64,000 nucleotides of DNA from Anaerolineales bacterium. Its GTDB lineage: Bacteria > Chloroflexota > Anaerolineae > Anaerolineales > UBA4823. The stretch is taken from contig JAFGQI010000076.1 in the NCBI GenBank assembly GCA_016935755.1, positions 108,584-172,583 on the forward strand. The letters are read 5' to 3'. The notes under the pieces are model-generated. The model saw nothing but the letters and a program-made list of their open reading frames with translations, was not told the origin of the DNA and searched no databases. The position numbers were made by a program, and so were the translations under genes. Below, piece after piece: positions 16,746 through 26,900 of the stretch (positions are counted from its first letter, which is position 1; each line of letters begins with the position of its first letter).

Positions 16746-17525
16746 TTATGAGTCTGTCTCAGTAGTATCTTCTCCTTGGGGCATTTTCTCGCCCATTCCG
16801 TGATGTCCTGGGCCGCCACGGCCTTCAGGCAGTCCATGCATGGGGGACATTCCAGGTTTCTTGTCGCCAGCAAAGCCTAAGCCAAATCCGTTCAGCAGGA
16901 TCTGGTCGGCTTGCGCCTGGGTGATTACACCGGCGTCAACTGCTTCTTTGACGGCCGTCTCGAAGGCAGCTTGCATGGCAGAGGTGAATTCTGAGTCATT
17001 TTGTAGAGCATATTGTCCTTTCCTCAGGTCAGCTTGCTCCTGAGTCATCTTTCCATCGGCAACTGCCTGATCGATGCTGGCATAGAAAGCCTGTTGGTAG
17101 GCAGCCTGAAGTTCTTCAACCGAAATTCCTAATGCATCGGCAAGCAAAGCTTCATAGTCGATCCCTTTCTCGCTCAACCAGCCAGACCAGCGCCCGCCGA
17201 AGGGGAACGCCTGGCCCTTCTCGGCCATTTCATCCGCCTGCGTCTGGGTGATCAAACCAGCTTCCACCGCCTGCTTTAGCGCGGCTGCATTAGCTTGTTC
17301 GTAGGCTGCGTTCAATTCGTCAACAGTGATTCCCAGAGCGGTCGCCAGAGCTTCGCTGGTGTAGCCGCCAAAACCGCGCTCACCGTCCCGTCCGAAACTC
17401 ATGTTGGCGACTGTGTTTGTCGCAGAGCCAGATGCTTTGGCTGAAGAGTAAGCGGCGACCCCGAAAACGGAGGCCACTACCAGTGAGCCCAGTAAAATCG
17501 CAGAAACCAAGATCTTTCGTTGCAT
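16746..17525 (-). CDS. Secreted helical-repeat protein with Met/His/Gly-rich tail
   Basis: The 259-residue protein has a signal peptide (VSAILLGSLVVASVFGVAAYSSA). Three copies follow of a helical unit in which LGI(T/S)V(D/E)EL(N/Q)AAY leads to AV..GLITQ(T/E)QAD. The unit recurs in the secreted protein at 51847. The C-terminus is Gly/His/Met-rich (PGMSPMHG, GPGHHGMGEKM). Function is unknown; binding of a metal or misfolded protein outside the membrane is a reasonable guess from composition and from its position just upstream of a two-component system. Its upstream region (17526-17732) is shared with the divergent NRPS promoter. Confidence 0.75.
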   Translation of the reverse strand: MQRKILVSAILLGSLVVASVFGVAAYSSAKASGSATNTVANMSFGRDGERGFGGYTSEALATALGITVDELNAAYEQANAAALKQAVEAGLITQTQADEMAEKGQAFPFGGRWSGWLSEKGIDYEALLADALGISVEELQAAYQQAFYASIDQAVADGKMTQEQADLRKGQYALQNDSEFTSAMQAAFETAVKEAVDAGVITQAQADQILLNGFGLGFAGDKKPGMSPMHGLPEGRGGPGHHGMGEKMPQGEDTTETDS

Positions 17526-17674
17526 ACCTTTTCTCCTTTCGAAGTTATCTGTCGAGATGAGATCCTCAGTGGATCTGTAGTAAGGATATCAGCGGCCTGT
17601 TCAGAAATTATTAAGAAGTGGTTTGTAAAAGATGTGGATTTGTGACTTCGACGCAGCGATACGGCTGCAGACCG

Positions 17675-17707
17675 TTTATGCTGTGCATAAATGTCAACTG
17701 GTATAAT
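17675..17707 (+). promoter_or_regulatory. Likely NRPS operon promoter with overlapping palindrome
   Basis: An extended -10 element, TG-G-TATAAT, occupies 17699-17707 and would start transcription near 17714, about 19 bases before ATG 17733 with GAGAGGA as the ribosome site. No good -35 box is present. At its place lies a perfect 7-bp inverted repeat TTTATGC-TGT-GCATAAA (17675-17691), a plausible operator for an activator or repressor. Confidence 0.6.
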
Positions 17708-17732
17708 CGTGCCCTGAGAGGATGTCATTGCG

Positions 17733-20700
17733 ATGAGTGACAGTCTGGCTGAACGGCGATCCCGGTTGTCTTCTGCCAAACGAGCATTGCTGGAAAAAAG
17801 GTTAGCGGGCATACGGGATGAGGCGCAGCATGCGTTCATTCTGCCTGCCATGTCGGGTGTCATTCCGCATGCTGCGCAGCAGGCATCCTATCCGCTTTCT
17901 TTTGGTCAGGAGCGGATGTGGTTCTTGAACCGGCTCGACCCGGCCAGCCCGGCTTATAACCGTCCCCTGGCTATCCGCCTGCAAGGGCCTCTCAATTTGT
18001 CAATCCTGGAATGGGCGATCAGTGAAATCATTCGCCGTCATCAGGTGTTGCGCACCACTTATCATCTGGAGGGGTTCACCCCACAGCAAAAGATCCAGCC
18101 GGCCCAGTCATTTCAACTGAGGGTGCATGATCTCAACGGCGAGCAAGCCCCTGAAGATATGTGCCACCAGATATCCGTCCAGAAAGTCCAACAGCCCTTC
18201 GACCTGACTCAGGGGCCGATGCTGAGAGGCGATTTATTCAGGCTGGAGCCATTCCAGCACGTGCTGCTGCTTGTTTTCCACCATATCGCATTCGATGTCT
18301 GGTCATCGAAGATATTTGTGCGTGAACTATCTTTGTTCTATGACGTCCTCGTTCATGGCGAAACCGCTCCGCTAGAAGATCTGCCCATCCAATATGTGGA
18401 TTATGCTGTCTGGCAGCGCCAGATGGGGGAGGAACTGATCGCAGGGCAGCTGAGCTATTGGGTTAAAAAACTGTCCGGGCTGCCGCCGGGGCCAGGTTTG
18501 CTTGCAGATAGAAGTCGCAGCTCCTCGACTTCGACTCATGGGGCTACTCATTTTTTCTCCATTCCAGGCGATATTCTATCGCGGCTGCAAGCTTTCTCCC
18601 GCCAGCAGGAGGCGACTTTATTCATGGCACTGCTGGCAGCTTTCCAGGTTCTTTTATATCGCTACACGGGTCAGAGGGATATCTCTGTGGGGGTGCCGGC
18701 AGCAGGACGCAGCCACAGCGAATTCGAGGCCTTGATTGGCCTGTTCATCAATACCCTGGTTTTTCACACCAGCCTCCCAGGCAACGCCAGCTTCCGCCAG
18801 CTGCTGGAAACTGTCCGGCGGGAGGCCCTGGAGGTGTATGCTCACCAGGACCTGCCCTTCGAGCGGCTGGTACAGGAATTAAACCCGCAGCGAACGCTGC
18901 GCAATGCGCCGCTTTTCCAGGTGATGTTTAACCTGAAGAATGTTCCTGAACCCATCTTGCAGTCAAGCGATCTCAAATTCGAACCGTTTGAGTTTGATGA
19001 TGAAATTGCTCAATTTGACCTATCCTTCGATTTGCTGGGCGATGGGATTACATCGCCCATGCAAGGGGGATATTTGCCAGGGTTGCCTTGCAAGCTGGTC
19101 TATAACACCGACTTGTTTGACCGCGGGCGGATTGAGCGCATGGCGGAGCACTATTTAACCTTGCTGGTAAGTTTATTGGCAGATCCTGATCAGTCTGTCG
19201 ACAAACTGGAAATCCTATCCGCAGGAGAGCGGCAGCAAATCCTGCACGATTTCAATCATACTCAAGTGACCTATCTGGAACATCTTTATGTCCACCAGTT
19301 GGTCGAGGCCCAGGCGGAACGAACGCCTGAAGCTGTCGCTGTAATTTGCGGTGACCGCCAGCTTACTTATTGTCAGCTAAACCAGCGCGCCAACCGGCTG
19401 GCTCGCTTTTTGCAGCATCGCGGAATGGAGCAGGAGACAATTGTTGCCATCCTGCTGCCGCGATCTATTGAGCTGGTGGTGGCTATGCTGGCAGTATGGA
19501 AAGCTGGCGGAGCTTTTCTGCTGCTGGATCCAGAGTATCCCCAGGCTCGATTGGATTATATGCTTCAAGATTCAGGAGCCCATCTCTTGCTGGCGGCGTC
19601 GAATTACCGCAGGCAAGCATTCTATCAGGGAGAAGTCTTGAACCTGAACCAGGAGCATACCTGGCTGGATGCGAACGCGGATAATCTCCCTTCAACGGAT
19701 CAGTTCGACTGCCTGGCGTATATCTTTTATACCTCTGGATCCACTGGTTGGCCGAAGGGAGTGATGATAACCTATGCAAATATTGCTAATTTCTGCAACA
19801 GCTTCAATCAGATCTATGGATTGAAGCAAAATACGGTTGCTTTACAGGTGACTTCAATCAGTTTCGATGCCAGCATGCGAGATTTTTGGGGACCGCTCAC
19901 TACTGGAGGCAGCGTTCACCTTCTCGAAGGCGATCACTCCCGCAGCCCGACGCATATCCTGTCTACGCTTCGGGAGCATAAGGCGAACAGTATTTTAAGC
20001 CTTGCTCCGACCATGCTCCGCCTCCTGCTGGATGAAGCTGACGAAGGAAAAGAGATGATTGGGGCGCTAAAGATGCTCCTGGTTAGTGGAGAATGCTTGC
20101 ATCTTCAGGATTGGGAACGAGCCCGGGCTATTTTGGGAGATGATCTCTTTATGGTCAACCAGTATGGCCCTACAGAAACCACGTTGATCTCTACCTGTTA
20201 TCCGATCCCTCTATCTGCCAGGCAGGATGGGGACATCTGGATTGGTAAACCGATTGGAAATGTGCGCATATATATCCTGGATGCCAACCTGAGTCTGGTT
20301 CCTGTTGGTGTACAGGGGGAGATCTATATCGCCGGCTTAGGAGTTGGGCGCGGTTATTTGAACTTGCCGGAAAAAACAGCCGCGTCTTTTCTCCCAAATC
20401 CTTATGCAATCGGCGAGAGAATGTATCGAACGGGTGACTTGGGACGTTACCGGCTGGATGGCAATATTGAATTCTTGGGGCGCTTGGATAGCCAGGTGAA
20501 ATTGAGGGGCCAGCGAGTAGAATTGGATGGCATCGAGGCGCTAATGCAGGAGAAACCAGAAATCAGGCAGTGCGCGGCGCGTCTGTGGTTGCAGGAGGAT
20601 CGGGATCTCTCGCTGGTCGCCTATCTGGTGCTTGAGCCAGGGCGCGAAGCAGATGTGCAGGCCTGGCGTTCCTATTTGCGAGAGCGCCTTCCCGAGGTGA

Positions 20701-21077
20701 TGATACCTTCGCACTTTATCATTCTTGACAGGCTGCCAGTGGGATTGAATGGAAAAGTAGATCGCCTGGCGCTTCCTTCGCCTGGTAGAGAGCACACTGA
20801 TGAGCTGTTGTTGGTCTCCTCGCCGCGCAACAGCTTGGAAAAGAGTATTCTGGTCTTGTGGCTGGATTTGTTGGAGATTCAGCAAACGGGCATCTATGAT
20901 AATTTTTTTGAACTGGGTGGTCATTCACTGCTGGCTGTTCGCTTACTTACAAGGGTTTTAGAGGAGTATCATGTTGATATTCCTCTGCACGACTTCTTGA
21001 CAATGCCAACGATCGCCAACCTGGCAGTAATGATCTCCCAACAACAATCTGATAGAAAAGCTGGAGAAAACGAATGA
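17733..21077 (+). CDS. NRPS, one module: C-A-T
   Basis: After an N-terminal LSSAKRALLEKRL motif, the 1114-residue protein has a condensation domain (about 50-480; LSFGQERMWFLNRL, HHIAFDVWS at His183-Asp188, HQDLPFERLV). The adenylation domain (about 510-1010) has YTSGSTGWPKG at 666, NQYGPTET, YRTGDLG and NGKVDR. The carrier has Ser1065 in LGGHSLL. A hand reading of the pocket gives D-A-R-S-L-S-Q-L-I, which I cannot match. The Gly of HHxxxDG is Val. The C domain means the module accepts an upstream acyl group, perhaps from the acyl-ligase-carrier encoded next. The stop overlaps the next start (ATGA). The N-terminal motif also occurs in the synthetase at 29337 and may be a docking element. Confidence 0.93.
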   Translation: MSDSLAERRSRLSSAKRALLEKRLAGIRDEAQHAFILPAMSGVIPHAAQQASYPLSFGQERMWFLNRLDPASPAYNRPLAIRLQGPLNLSILEWAISEIIRRHQVLRTTYHLEGFTPQQKIQPAQSFQLRVHDLNGEQAPEDMCHQISVQKVQQPFDLTQGPMLRGDLFRLEPFQHVLLLVFHHIAFDVWSSKIFVRELSLFYDVLVHGETAPLEDLPIQYVDYAVWQRQMGEELIAGQLSYWVKKLSGLPPGPGLLADRSRSSSTSTHGATHFFSIPGDILSRLQAFSRQQEATLFMALLAAFQVLLYRYTGQRDISVGVPAAGRSHSEFEALIGLFINTLVFHTSLPGNASFRQLLETVRREALEVYAHQDLPFERLVQELNPQRTLRNAPLFQVMFNLKNVPEPILQSSDLKFEPFEFDDEIAQFDLSFDLLGDGITSPMQGGYLPGLPCKLVYNTDLFDRGRIERMAEHYLTLLVSLLADPDQSVDKLEILSAGERQQILHDFNHTQVTYLEHLYVHQLVEAQAERTPEAVAVICGDRQLTYCQLNQRANRLARFLQHRGMEQETIVAILLPRSIELVVAMLAVWKAGGAFLLLDPEYPQARLDYMLQDSGAHLLLAASNYRRQAFYQGEVLNLNQEHTWLDANADNLPSTDQFDCLAYIFYTSGSTGWPKGVMITYANIANFCNSFNQIYGLKQNTVALQVTSISFDASMRDFWGPLTTGGSVHLLEGDHSRSPTHILSTLREHKANSILSLAPTMLRLLLDEADEGKEMIGALKMLLVSGECLHLQDWERARAILGDDLFMVNQYGPTETTLISTCYPIPLSARQDGDIWIGKPIGNVRIYILDANLSLVPVGVQGEIYIAGLGVGRGYLNLPEKTAASFLPNPYAIGERMYRTGDLGRYRLDGNIEFLGRLDSQVKLRGQRVELDGIEALMQEKPEIRQCAARLWLQEDRDLSLVAYLVLEPGREADVQAWRSYLRERLPEVMIPSHFIILDRLPVGLNGKVDRLALPSPGREHTDELLLVSSPRNSLEKSILVLWLDLLEIQQTGIYDNFFELGGHSLLAVRLLTRVLEEYHVDIPLHDFLTMPTIANLAVMISQQQSDRKAGENE

Positions 21078-22888
21078 TAGCAACGGTATATTCTTTGATA
21101 GAACATCATTCCCAAAAGGCCTCGGATTCCCCTGCCATTGGCGCCCCGGGAAGAGATTGGTTGACCTATGGTCAGTTATTTGAACAGATGCAGCGGATGG
21201 TTCGCCAACTGAACGCTCTGGGGGTTGGATGCAATGATCGGGTTGCTATTGTGCTGCCCAATGGACCAGAGATGGCCTCGGCCTTTCTGACCGTAGCTGC
21301 TGCAGCGGCCAGTGCCCCGCTCAACCCAGCCTACAACCTCCAGGAATTCGATTTCTATCTATCTGACTTGAACGCCAGGGCGTTAGTGGTGTTGAAGGGC
21401 AGCGATTCACCTGCTCGCCAGGCTGCGCAGGGGCGGGGGATCCCGATCATTGAATTGGTTCCTCTCTTGCAAGGTGGGGCGGGCAGTTTTGATCTGGAGG
21501 GGCTGCCAGCTCAGCTTATTGGGCAAGGTGGCGTCGCTGGTGTGGAGGATATTGCCCTGGTATTGCATACATCCGGAACGACCTCCCGCCCGAAAATCGT
21601 GCCTCTCAGCCAGGGAAATATCTGCGCCTCAGCCAGTAATATCAGCCAAACCTTATCCCTGACCAGCAGCGACCGCTGCTTGAATATCATGCCCCTGTTC
21701 CACATCCATGGATTGATGGCGGCTACTCTGGCGACGATAACGGCAGGTGGAAGCATTGTCTGTACACCAGGAATTGACGCGTCCAGGTTCTTTGACTGGC
21801 TGGAATTATTTCAACCTACCTGGTACACAGCCGTGCCAACCATGCACCAGGCCATTTTGAAGGAATCACATCGGCACCTGGAACTCATCTCGCGCCAGCC
21901 GGTGCGTCTGATCCGTTCTTCATCCGCTTCCCTGCCTCCTCAGGTGATGGCAGAGCTGGAGAGCACCTTCCAGGCGCCGGTCATCGAAGCCTATGGCATG
22001 ACAGAGGCCGCTCACCAGATGGCAAGCAATCCTCTCCCGCCGCGCCGGCGCAAGCCGGGTTCGGTCGGCCCGGCTGCCGGGCCAGAGGTGGCGATCATGG
22101 ATGAAGCTGGCGCTCTGTTAGCGTCTGGAGAGAAGGGTGAGATCGTCATCCGTGGAGCGAATGTGATGCACGGGTACGAAAATAATCCCTCTGCTAACCA
22201 GGCTGCCTTTACCCAGGGCTGGTTCCGCACTGGCGATCAAGGGCTTTTTGATGAAGATGGCTATCTGTTTATCACTGGCCGGCTCAAGGAGATAATCAAT
22301 CGTGGGGGTGAAAAAGTCACCCCGCGCGAGGTGGATGAGGTATTCATGGATCACCCGGCGGTGTCACAGGCGGTCACCTTTGCTGTGCCGCATACTACTC
22401 TGGGCGAGGATGTCGCTACAGCAGTCGTGCTTAAAGAAGGTGTCTCCACCAATGAGAAAGAACTGCGCAAATTTGCATTCAGCCGCCTTGCGGATTATAA
22501 AGTGCCCAGCCAGGTGATCTTCCTCGACCAGATTCCTAAAGGCCCAACTGGAAAACTGCAGCGCATCGGCCTGCATGAGCGCCTGAGCGTTTATCTGAAA
22601 TCAGAATATGAACTTCCCCAAGATGAGATTCAGACCCTCCTGGTCAAACTGTGGAGCGAGGTTCTGGGTATTGATCATATTGGGATTAATGATAATTTCT
22701 TCGCCATCGGCGGAGACTCGCTCAAAGCGATGCAGGTGATCGCCCGTCTGCGTGATGCTCTGAAGATCGAGCTGCCCTTGGGGACGATCTTTCGAGAGCC
22801 CACGGTGGCCGAATTGGCGCTGATCGTGGAAAGCAACTTGCTCGATGAAATCGAGAGCATGAGCGATGAGCAGGCGCAGAGCTTATAA
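21074..22888 (+). CDS. Acyl-CoA-synthetase-like AMP ligase fused to a carrier domain (starter loading)
   Basis: Residues 1-510 are an AMP-dependent acyl ligase: VLHTSGTTSRPKIVPLSQ, MPLFHIHGL, EAYGMTEAAHQM, WFRTGDQG, NRGGEKVTPREVDE and PKGPTGKLQR. The WYTAVPTMHQ block is close to the oxalate/medium-chain CoA ligase (AAE3-like) branch rather than to amino-acid A domains. Residues about 520-590 are a carrier with Ser549 in IGGDSLKAM. It should activate a carboxylic acid and hold it as a thioester, and so is the best candidate for a starter unit. It ends in MSDEQAQSL, a tail also seen on the synthetase at 23976. It overlaps the upstream gene by four bases. Confidence 0.87.
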   Translation: MIATVYSLIEHHSQKASDSPAIGAPGRDWLTYGQLFEQMQRMVRQLNALGVGCNDRVAIVLPNGPEMASAFLTVAAAAASAPLNPAYNLQEFDFYLSDLNARALVVLKGSDSPARQAAQGRGIPIIELVPLLQGGAGSFDLEGLPAQLIGQGGVAGVEDIALVLHTSGTTSRPKIVPLSQGNICASASNISQTLSLTSSDRCLNIMPLFHIHGLMAATLATITAGGSIVCTPGIDASRFFDWLELFQPTWYTAVPTMHQAILKESHRHLELISRQPVRLIRSSSASLPPQVMAELESTFQAPVIEAYGMTEAAHQMASNPLPPRRRKPGSVGPAAGPEVAIMDEAGALLASGEKGEIVIRGANVMHGYENNPSANQAAFTQGWFRTGDQGLFDEDGYLFITGRLKEIINRGGEKVTPREVDEVFMDHPAVSQAVTFAVPHTTLGEDVATAVVLKEGVSTNEKELRKFAFSRLADYKVPSQVIFLDQIPKGPTGKLQRIGLHERLSVYLKSEYELPQDEIQTLLVKLWSEVLGIDHIGINDNFFAIGGDSLKAMQVIARLRDALKIELPLGTIFREPTVAELALIVESNLLDEIESMSDEQAQSL

Positions 22889-22930
22889 TTAGCAGTAGAT
22901 TTTTTCAGTCAGTACCTGCAGGAGATAGAG

Positions 22931-23965
22931 ATGAAACCAAAGGCAGTAAGCCTCTTATTAATCATTGTATGTTTATTCACCCTGGTCATGCCAGGTTGTG
23001 CAAAATCACCAGTTCCCACGCCGCCGCCTGCTGCGCCTCCTGCGAAAGTTAAAGTCCTGCTGCTGCCATTCTTATCTTTTGCACCTTTCTTCATCGCTGA
23101 GCAAGAAGGGTATTTCGCCGAGCAGGGCTTACAAATCGAATATATCCGTCTGGATCGCGGCACCGAGGCGATTGTCGCCCTGGCGCAGAATGATCTGGAT
23201 GTTTATGCGGGGGCGATCAATCTGGGAATCTTGAAAGCCATGCGGGGTACGAATATCCGCATTGTGGCGGACAAGGGTTATTTTGACCCAAATGGATGCA
23301 CCTATATGTCCATCCTGGTGCGCAAGGAGCTGGCCCCGGATGGCGAATTCTCTGCCAGCGAATTACTGGGCAAGCAGGTCAATATGAGCGCCCGCGGCAA
23401 TATTCGTGAATACTATTTTGACAGTGTTTTGGAATCGGCTGGACTGGACTCACAAATGATCAGTTTTACCAATGTTCCAGACGAGGGTGTGGGCGAGGCG
23501 CTGAAAAACGGCAGCATCGACATATCTCCGATCACCGAACCCTGGGTAACACGCATCCTCGAGGATGGGCACTCATTTAGTTGGATGCCTTCTGAGCAGG
23601 TGCTGCCAGGCTACCATTTTACATTTATCGCTTACAGTGATCGCTTTCGCAGCCAGTCGCCAGATGTTGGCAGGCGCTTCATGGTAGCCTATTTGAAAGC
23701 CTTACGCCAGTATAATCAGGGCAAGACAGAGCGCAACCTGGAAATCCTGGCCCAGGCCACCTCTCTGGAGCGCCAGTTTCTGCTTGATTCCTGCTGGGGT
23801 GCGATCCGCCCGGATGGCTATATGAGCGTGGAGGATGTGTTGAGCTTCCAGGATTGGGCGATTGCCAAGGGGTTGCTGGATCAGGCGCCGCTCACTGCGG
23901 AACAAATCTGGGATCCCACCTTTGTAGAGGCGGCTAATCAGGCGTTGAACGCAGTCACACCTTAG
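22931..23965 (+). CDS. NMT1/TauA-like ABC transporter substrate-binding lipoprotein inside the NRPS operon
   Basis: The 344-residue protein has a lipoprotein signal (LFTLVMPGC lipobox), a Pro-rich linker, and a periplasmic-binding fold of the NMT1/THI5/SsuA type (FLSFAPFFIAEQEGYFAEQGL, ALAQNDLDVYAGAINLGILKAM). This class binds small organic ions such as sulfonates, nitrate or pyrimidines. No permease or ATPase is encoded nearby, so it either serves a transporter elsewhere or has a different role. It starts 42 bases after the acyl-ligase gene and ends 10 bases before the next NRPS gene, so it is within the operon. GGAGA precedes ATG 22931. Confidence 0.87.
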   Translation: MKPKAVSLLLIIVCLFTLVMPGCAKSPVPTPPPAAPPAKVKVLLLPFLSFAPFFIAEQEGYFAEQGLQIEYIRLDRGTEAIVALAQNDLDVYAGAINLGILKAMRGTNIRIVADKGYFDPNGCTYMSILVRKELAPDGEFSASELLGKQVNMSARGNIREYYFDSVLESAGLDSQMISFTNVPDEGVGEALKNGSIDISPITEPWVTRILEDGHSFSWMPSEQVLPGYHFTFIAYSDRFRSQSPDVGRRFMVAYLKALRQYNQGKTERNLEILAQATSLERQFLLDSCWGAIRPDGYMSVEDVLSFQDWAIAKGLLDQAPLTAEQIWDPTFVEAANQALNAVTP

Positions 23966-23975
23966 TCAGTTTATT

Positions 23976-26900
23976 ATGAAGCCAGCCCCTATGACTTTTG
24001 ATGTCAGTGAAATTGAAGGCTCGATCGGCCAGCGTTTCCGACGCGTGGCAGAGGCGTTTTCAGAACGGCTGGCTGTTCATGACAGCCACAGCAGCCTGAC
24101 CTATGGTGAATTAGAGCAAGTCTCTGATCGGGTCGCCAGGGGGCTGAGGCACCATTGTGGGGTTGGGACAGCGCCAGTCGCCATGCTGGTAGATCACCAG
24201 TCCAGCGCCATCGCAGCTCTTTTAGGGATACTGAAGGCGGGCAGGGCTTACCTGGCGCTAGACCCACATACGCCGCTGGTCCGGCTGACAGAAATTTTAT
24301 TGGATGCTGGAGCAGCCTGCATCATTTCCGATCAAGAATACCAGTCTCTGGCGCAAGAATTAGCCGCACATGGGCGGCCGAATCTGTTCCTGGAAGAACT
24401 GCTCGCCTTTGATAAACCATTGGGTGTGACCGGGATAGGTGATGGTCATCTGCAGGTAGGGCCAGATGCCCTGGCGGCGATTTTTTATACCTCTGGCTCA
24501 ACGGGCGAGCCTAAGGGAGTGGGGCGCACACACCGGCAGATACTCCATTATGCCTGGAGCAATCTGTCTCTGTACCATATCCGACCGGATGACCGCCAGT
24601 CGCTGCTTTCATTTCTCGGATTTGCTGGTTCGGTGTCGGATATCTTCCACACCCTGCTGAATGGCGCTGCTTTATTCATGCTCAATCCGCGTGAAACAGG
24701 GCTGGACCAGATCATCCAATGGCTGGTGCAGCGCCGCATCACTCTCTGGCACCCCACGGTTGATTTGTTTCGACAGGTTTGCGGTCGACTTAGCGGGCAT
24801 GAAGATTTGACCAACCTGCGGATGACGCTTCTGGCCAGCCAGGCGCTTTATCGCAGGGATGTGGATGCCTACCGCCGGCAGTTCCCGGCGCAGAGCATTC
24901 TGGTCAATCGCTATGGGATGACCGAAGCCACCGCTGCCGCTCAATTTTTGATCACCTCCGAGACGCAGCTGCCAGACGGTGAAGGGGTGCCCGTGGGTTA
25001 TCCGGTGGATGGTTTTGAGATCATACTGCTGGATGACAATAGAAATCCGGTCGCCTTGGGGGAAATTGGCGAGATCGCCGTTCGCAGCCGCTTCCTGGCG
25101 CCGGGGTATCTCAATAAGCCGGAGCTTACCCGAGAAGTCTTCTTGCCTGATCCAGGAGGAGCCGACCAGCGAATCTACCTGACCGGTGACCTGGGCCGTA
25201 TGCCCTTGGGAGGCCCTCTGGAACTGGTAGGGCGCAAAGATTTTCGCGTCAAAATCCGTGGTTATCGTGTTGAGTTATCAGCTGTAGAAGCGGCTTTGCT
25301 GAGCCTGGGGTCGGTGAAGCAAGCTGTGGTGGCAGCTCAGAAGGATTCGTTGGGCACAAGCGGCGAAGATCGTCTGGTGGCTTATCTTGTCCCCACAGAG
25401 CAGCCGCCGATCACGGTGACCCAGCTCAGGGAGCAACTGGCCAGAGTACTGCCAGAATACATGATCCCCGCGGTGTTTGTCTGGATGGAGCAGCTCCCTC
25501 TTACTGCCAGCGGCAAAGTAGACCGCCGCTCATTACCAGCGCCAGAAATGGTTCGCTCTGGACTGTCGCCAACCAACGAACCGCCTGCGAATGAGTTGGA
25601 AGCATATCTGATGGAGATATGGGGCCAGATTCTAGGCGTCGAACGAGTCGGTGTGGAAGACAATTTCTTTGAGTTGGGGGGCGATTCGTTATCAGCCACA
25701 CGCATCCTGACGCGGCTGTCAGATAAATACCCGATCGACCTGGGGCACAGCGCCATTTTTGAGCATCCGACTGTCCGGAAGCTGGCGCTCCACATTTCTT
25801 CCGAGTTAGATCTGCCCTCTACTCATACAATGCCCGAGGTTCCGCACGCCCTCTCCAGGAATGCTGCTCTCTCTCGGGTCTATCCATTGACCTTTATCCA
25901 GCAGAGCATCTGGTTCCAGCAGCAGCTTGATCTGGCAGCGCCGCTATATAACATGCCCAAGGCCTTTCGCCTGACCGGTGCGTTGGATTATCACGCCCTG
26001 CAGTATTCGCTTTTGGAAATCGTTTCGCGCCACCAGGTCCTACGATCCCGCTTTGAGGTGCTAGATGGCGTACCAGTCCAGAAAATCAGCCAGGAATGGA
26101 ACCTGGATCTGCCTGTCGAAGACCTGGCAGGGTGTCCTGCGGAACAAAGGGAGCAAGAATTATTTTCGCGCATCCAGCAGGCAGCAGAAGAGCCATTCGA
26201 TTTGACTCGGGATCTGCTCTTGCGAGCGCGTCTTTATAAACTGGCTGGTGAAGAGCATGTCTTGCTGATTGTCTTCCACCACATCGCTTCTGACTTTTGG
26301 TCAATTAACCTCTTTAACCGTGAGCTTTCGGCCTTATATCAAGGTTATGCCAGCCAGGCAGCGGCTTCATCACCGCATCTCTTGCCTGGTCTGCAGCTGC
26401 TGTATGGGGATTACGCTGTCTGGCAGCGATCTTATTTCACACCAGAACACACGGATAAGCTGCTGGCTTTCTGGTTCGATCAGCTGCAGGATGCCCCGAC
26501 TGCCCTTGACTTGCCGACTGATAAAACGCGCCCGGCGATTGCAGGGTTTGCTGGAGGGCGGGTGAGCCGGCAGCTTCCTGTCCCATTAACCGCTGCTCTA
26601 ATTACACTAAGCCAGCAGCAGGGCGCTACTTTATTTATGACCATGCTGACTTCGTTCGCCATACTGCTCTATCGTTATACAGGCCAGGACGATATCTTGA
26701 TCGGTTCGCCTGTGGCCGGGCGAAACCAGCCAGAAGTTGAAAATCTAATTGGCGCTTTCATCAATACGCTGGTCTATCGTTGTGACCTATTCGGCGATAA
26801 GGGAGGTACACCAGAGCGTCTTTCCTTCGTTCAGGCGCTAAACCGGGTGCGCGATATGGCTTTGCAGGTCTATGCCCACCAGGAGCTGGCCTTTGAAAAG

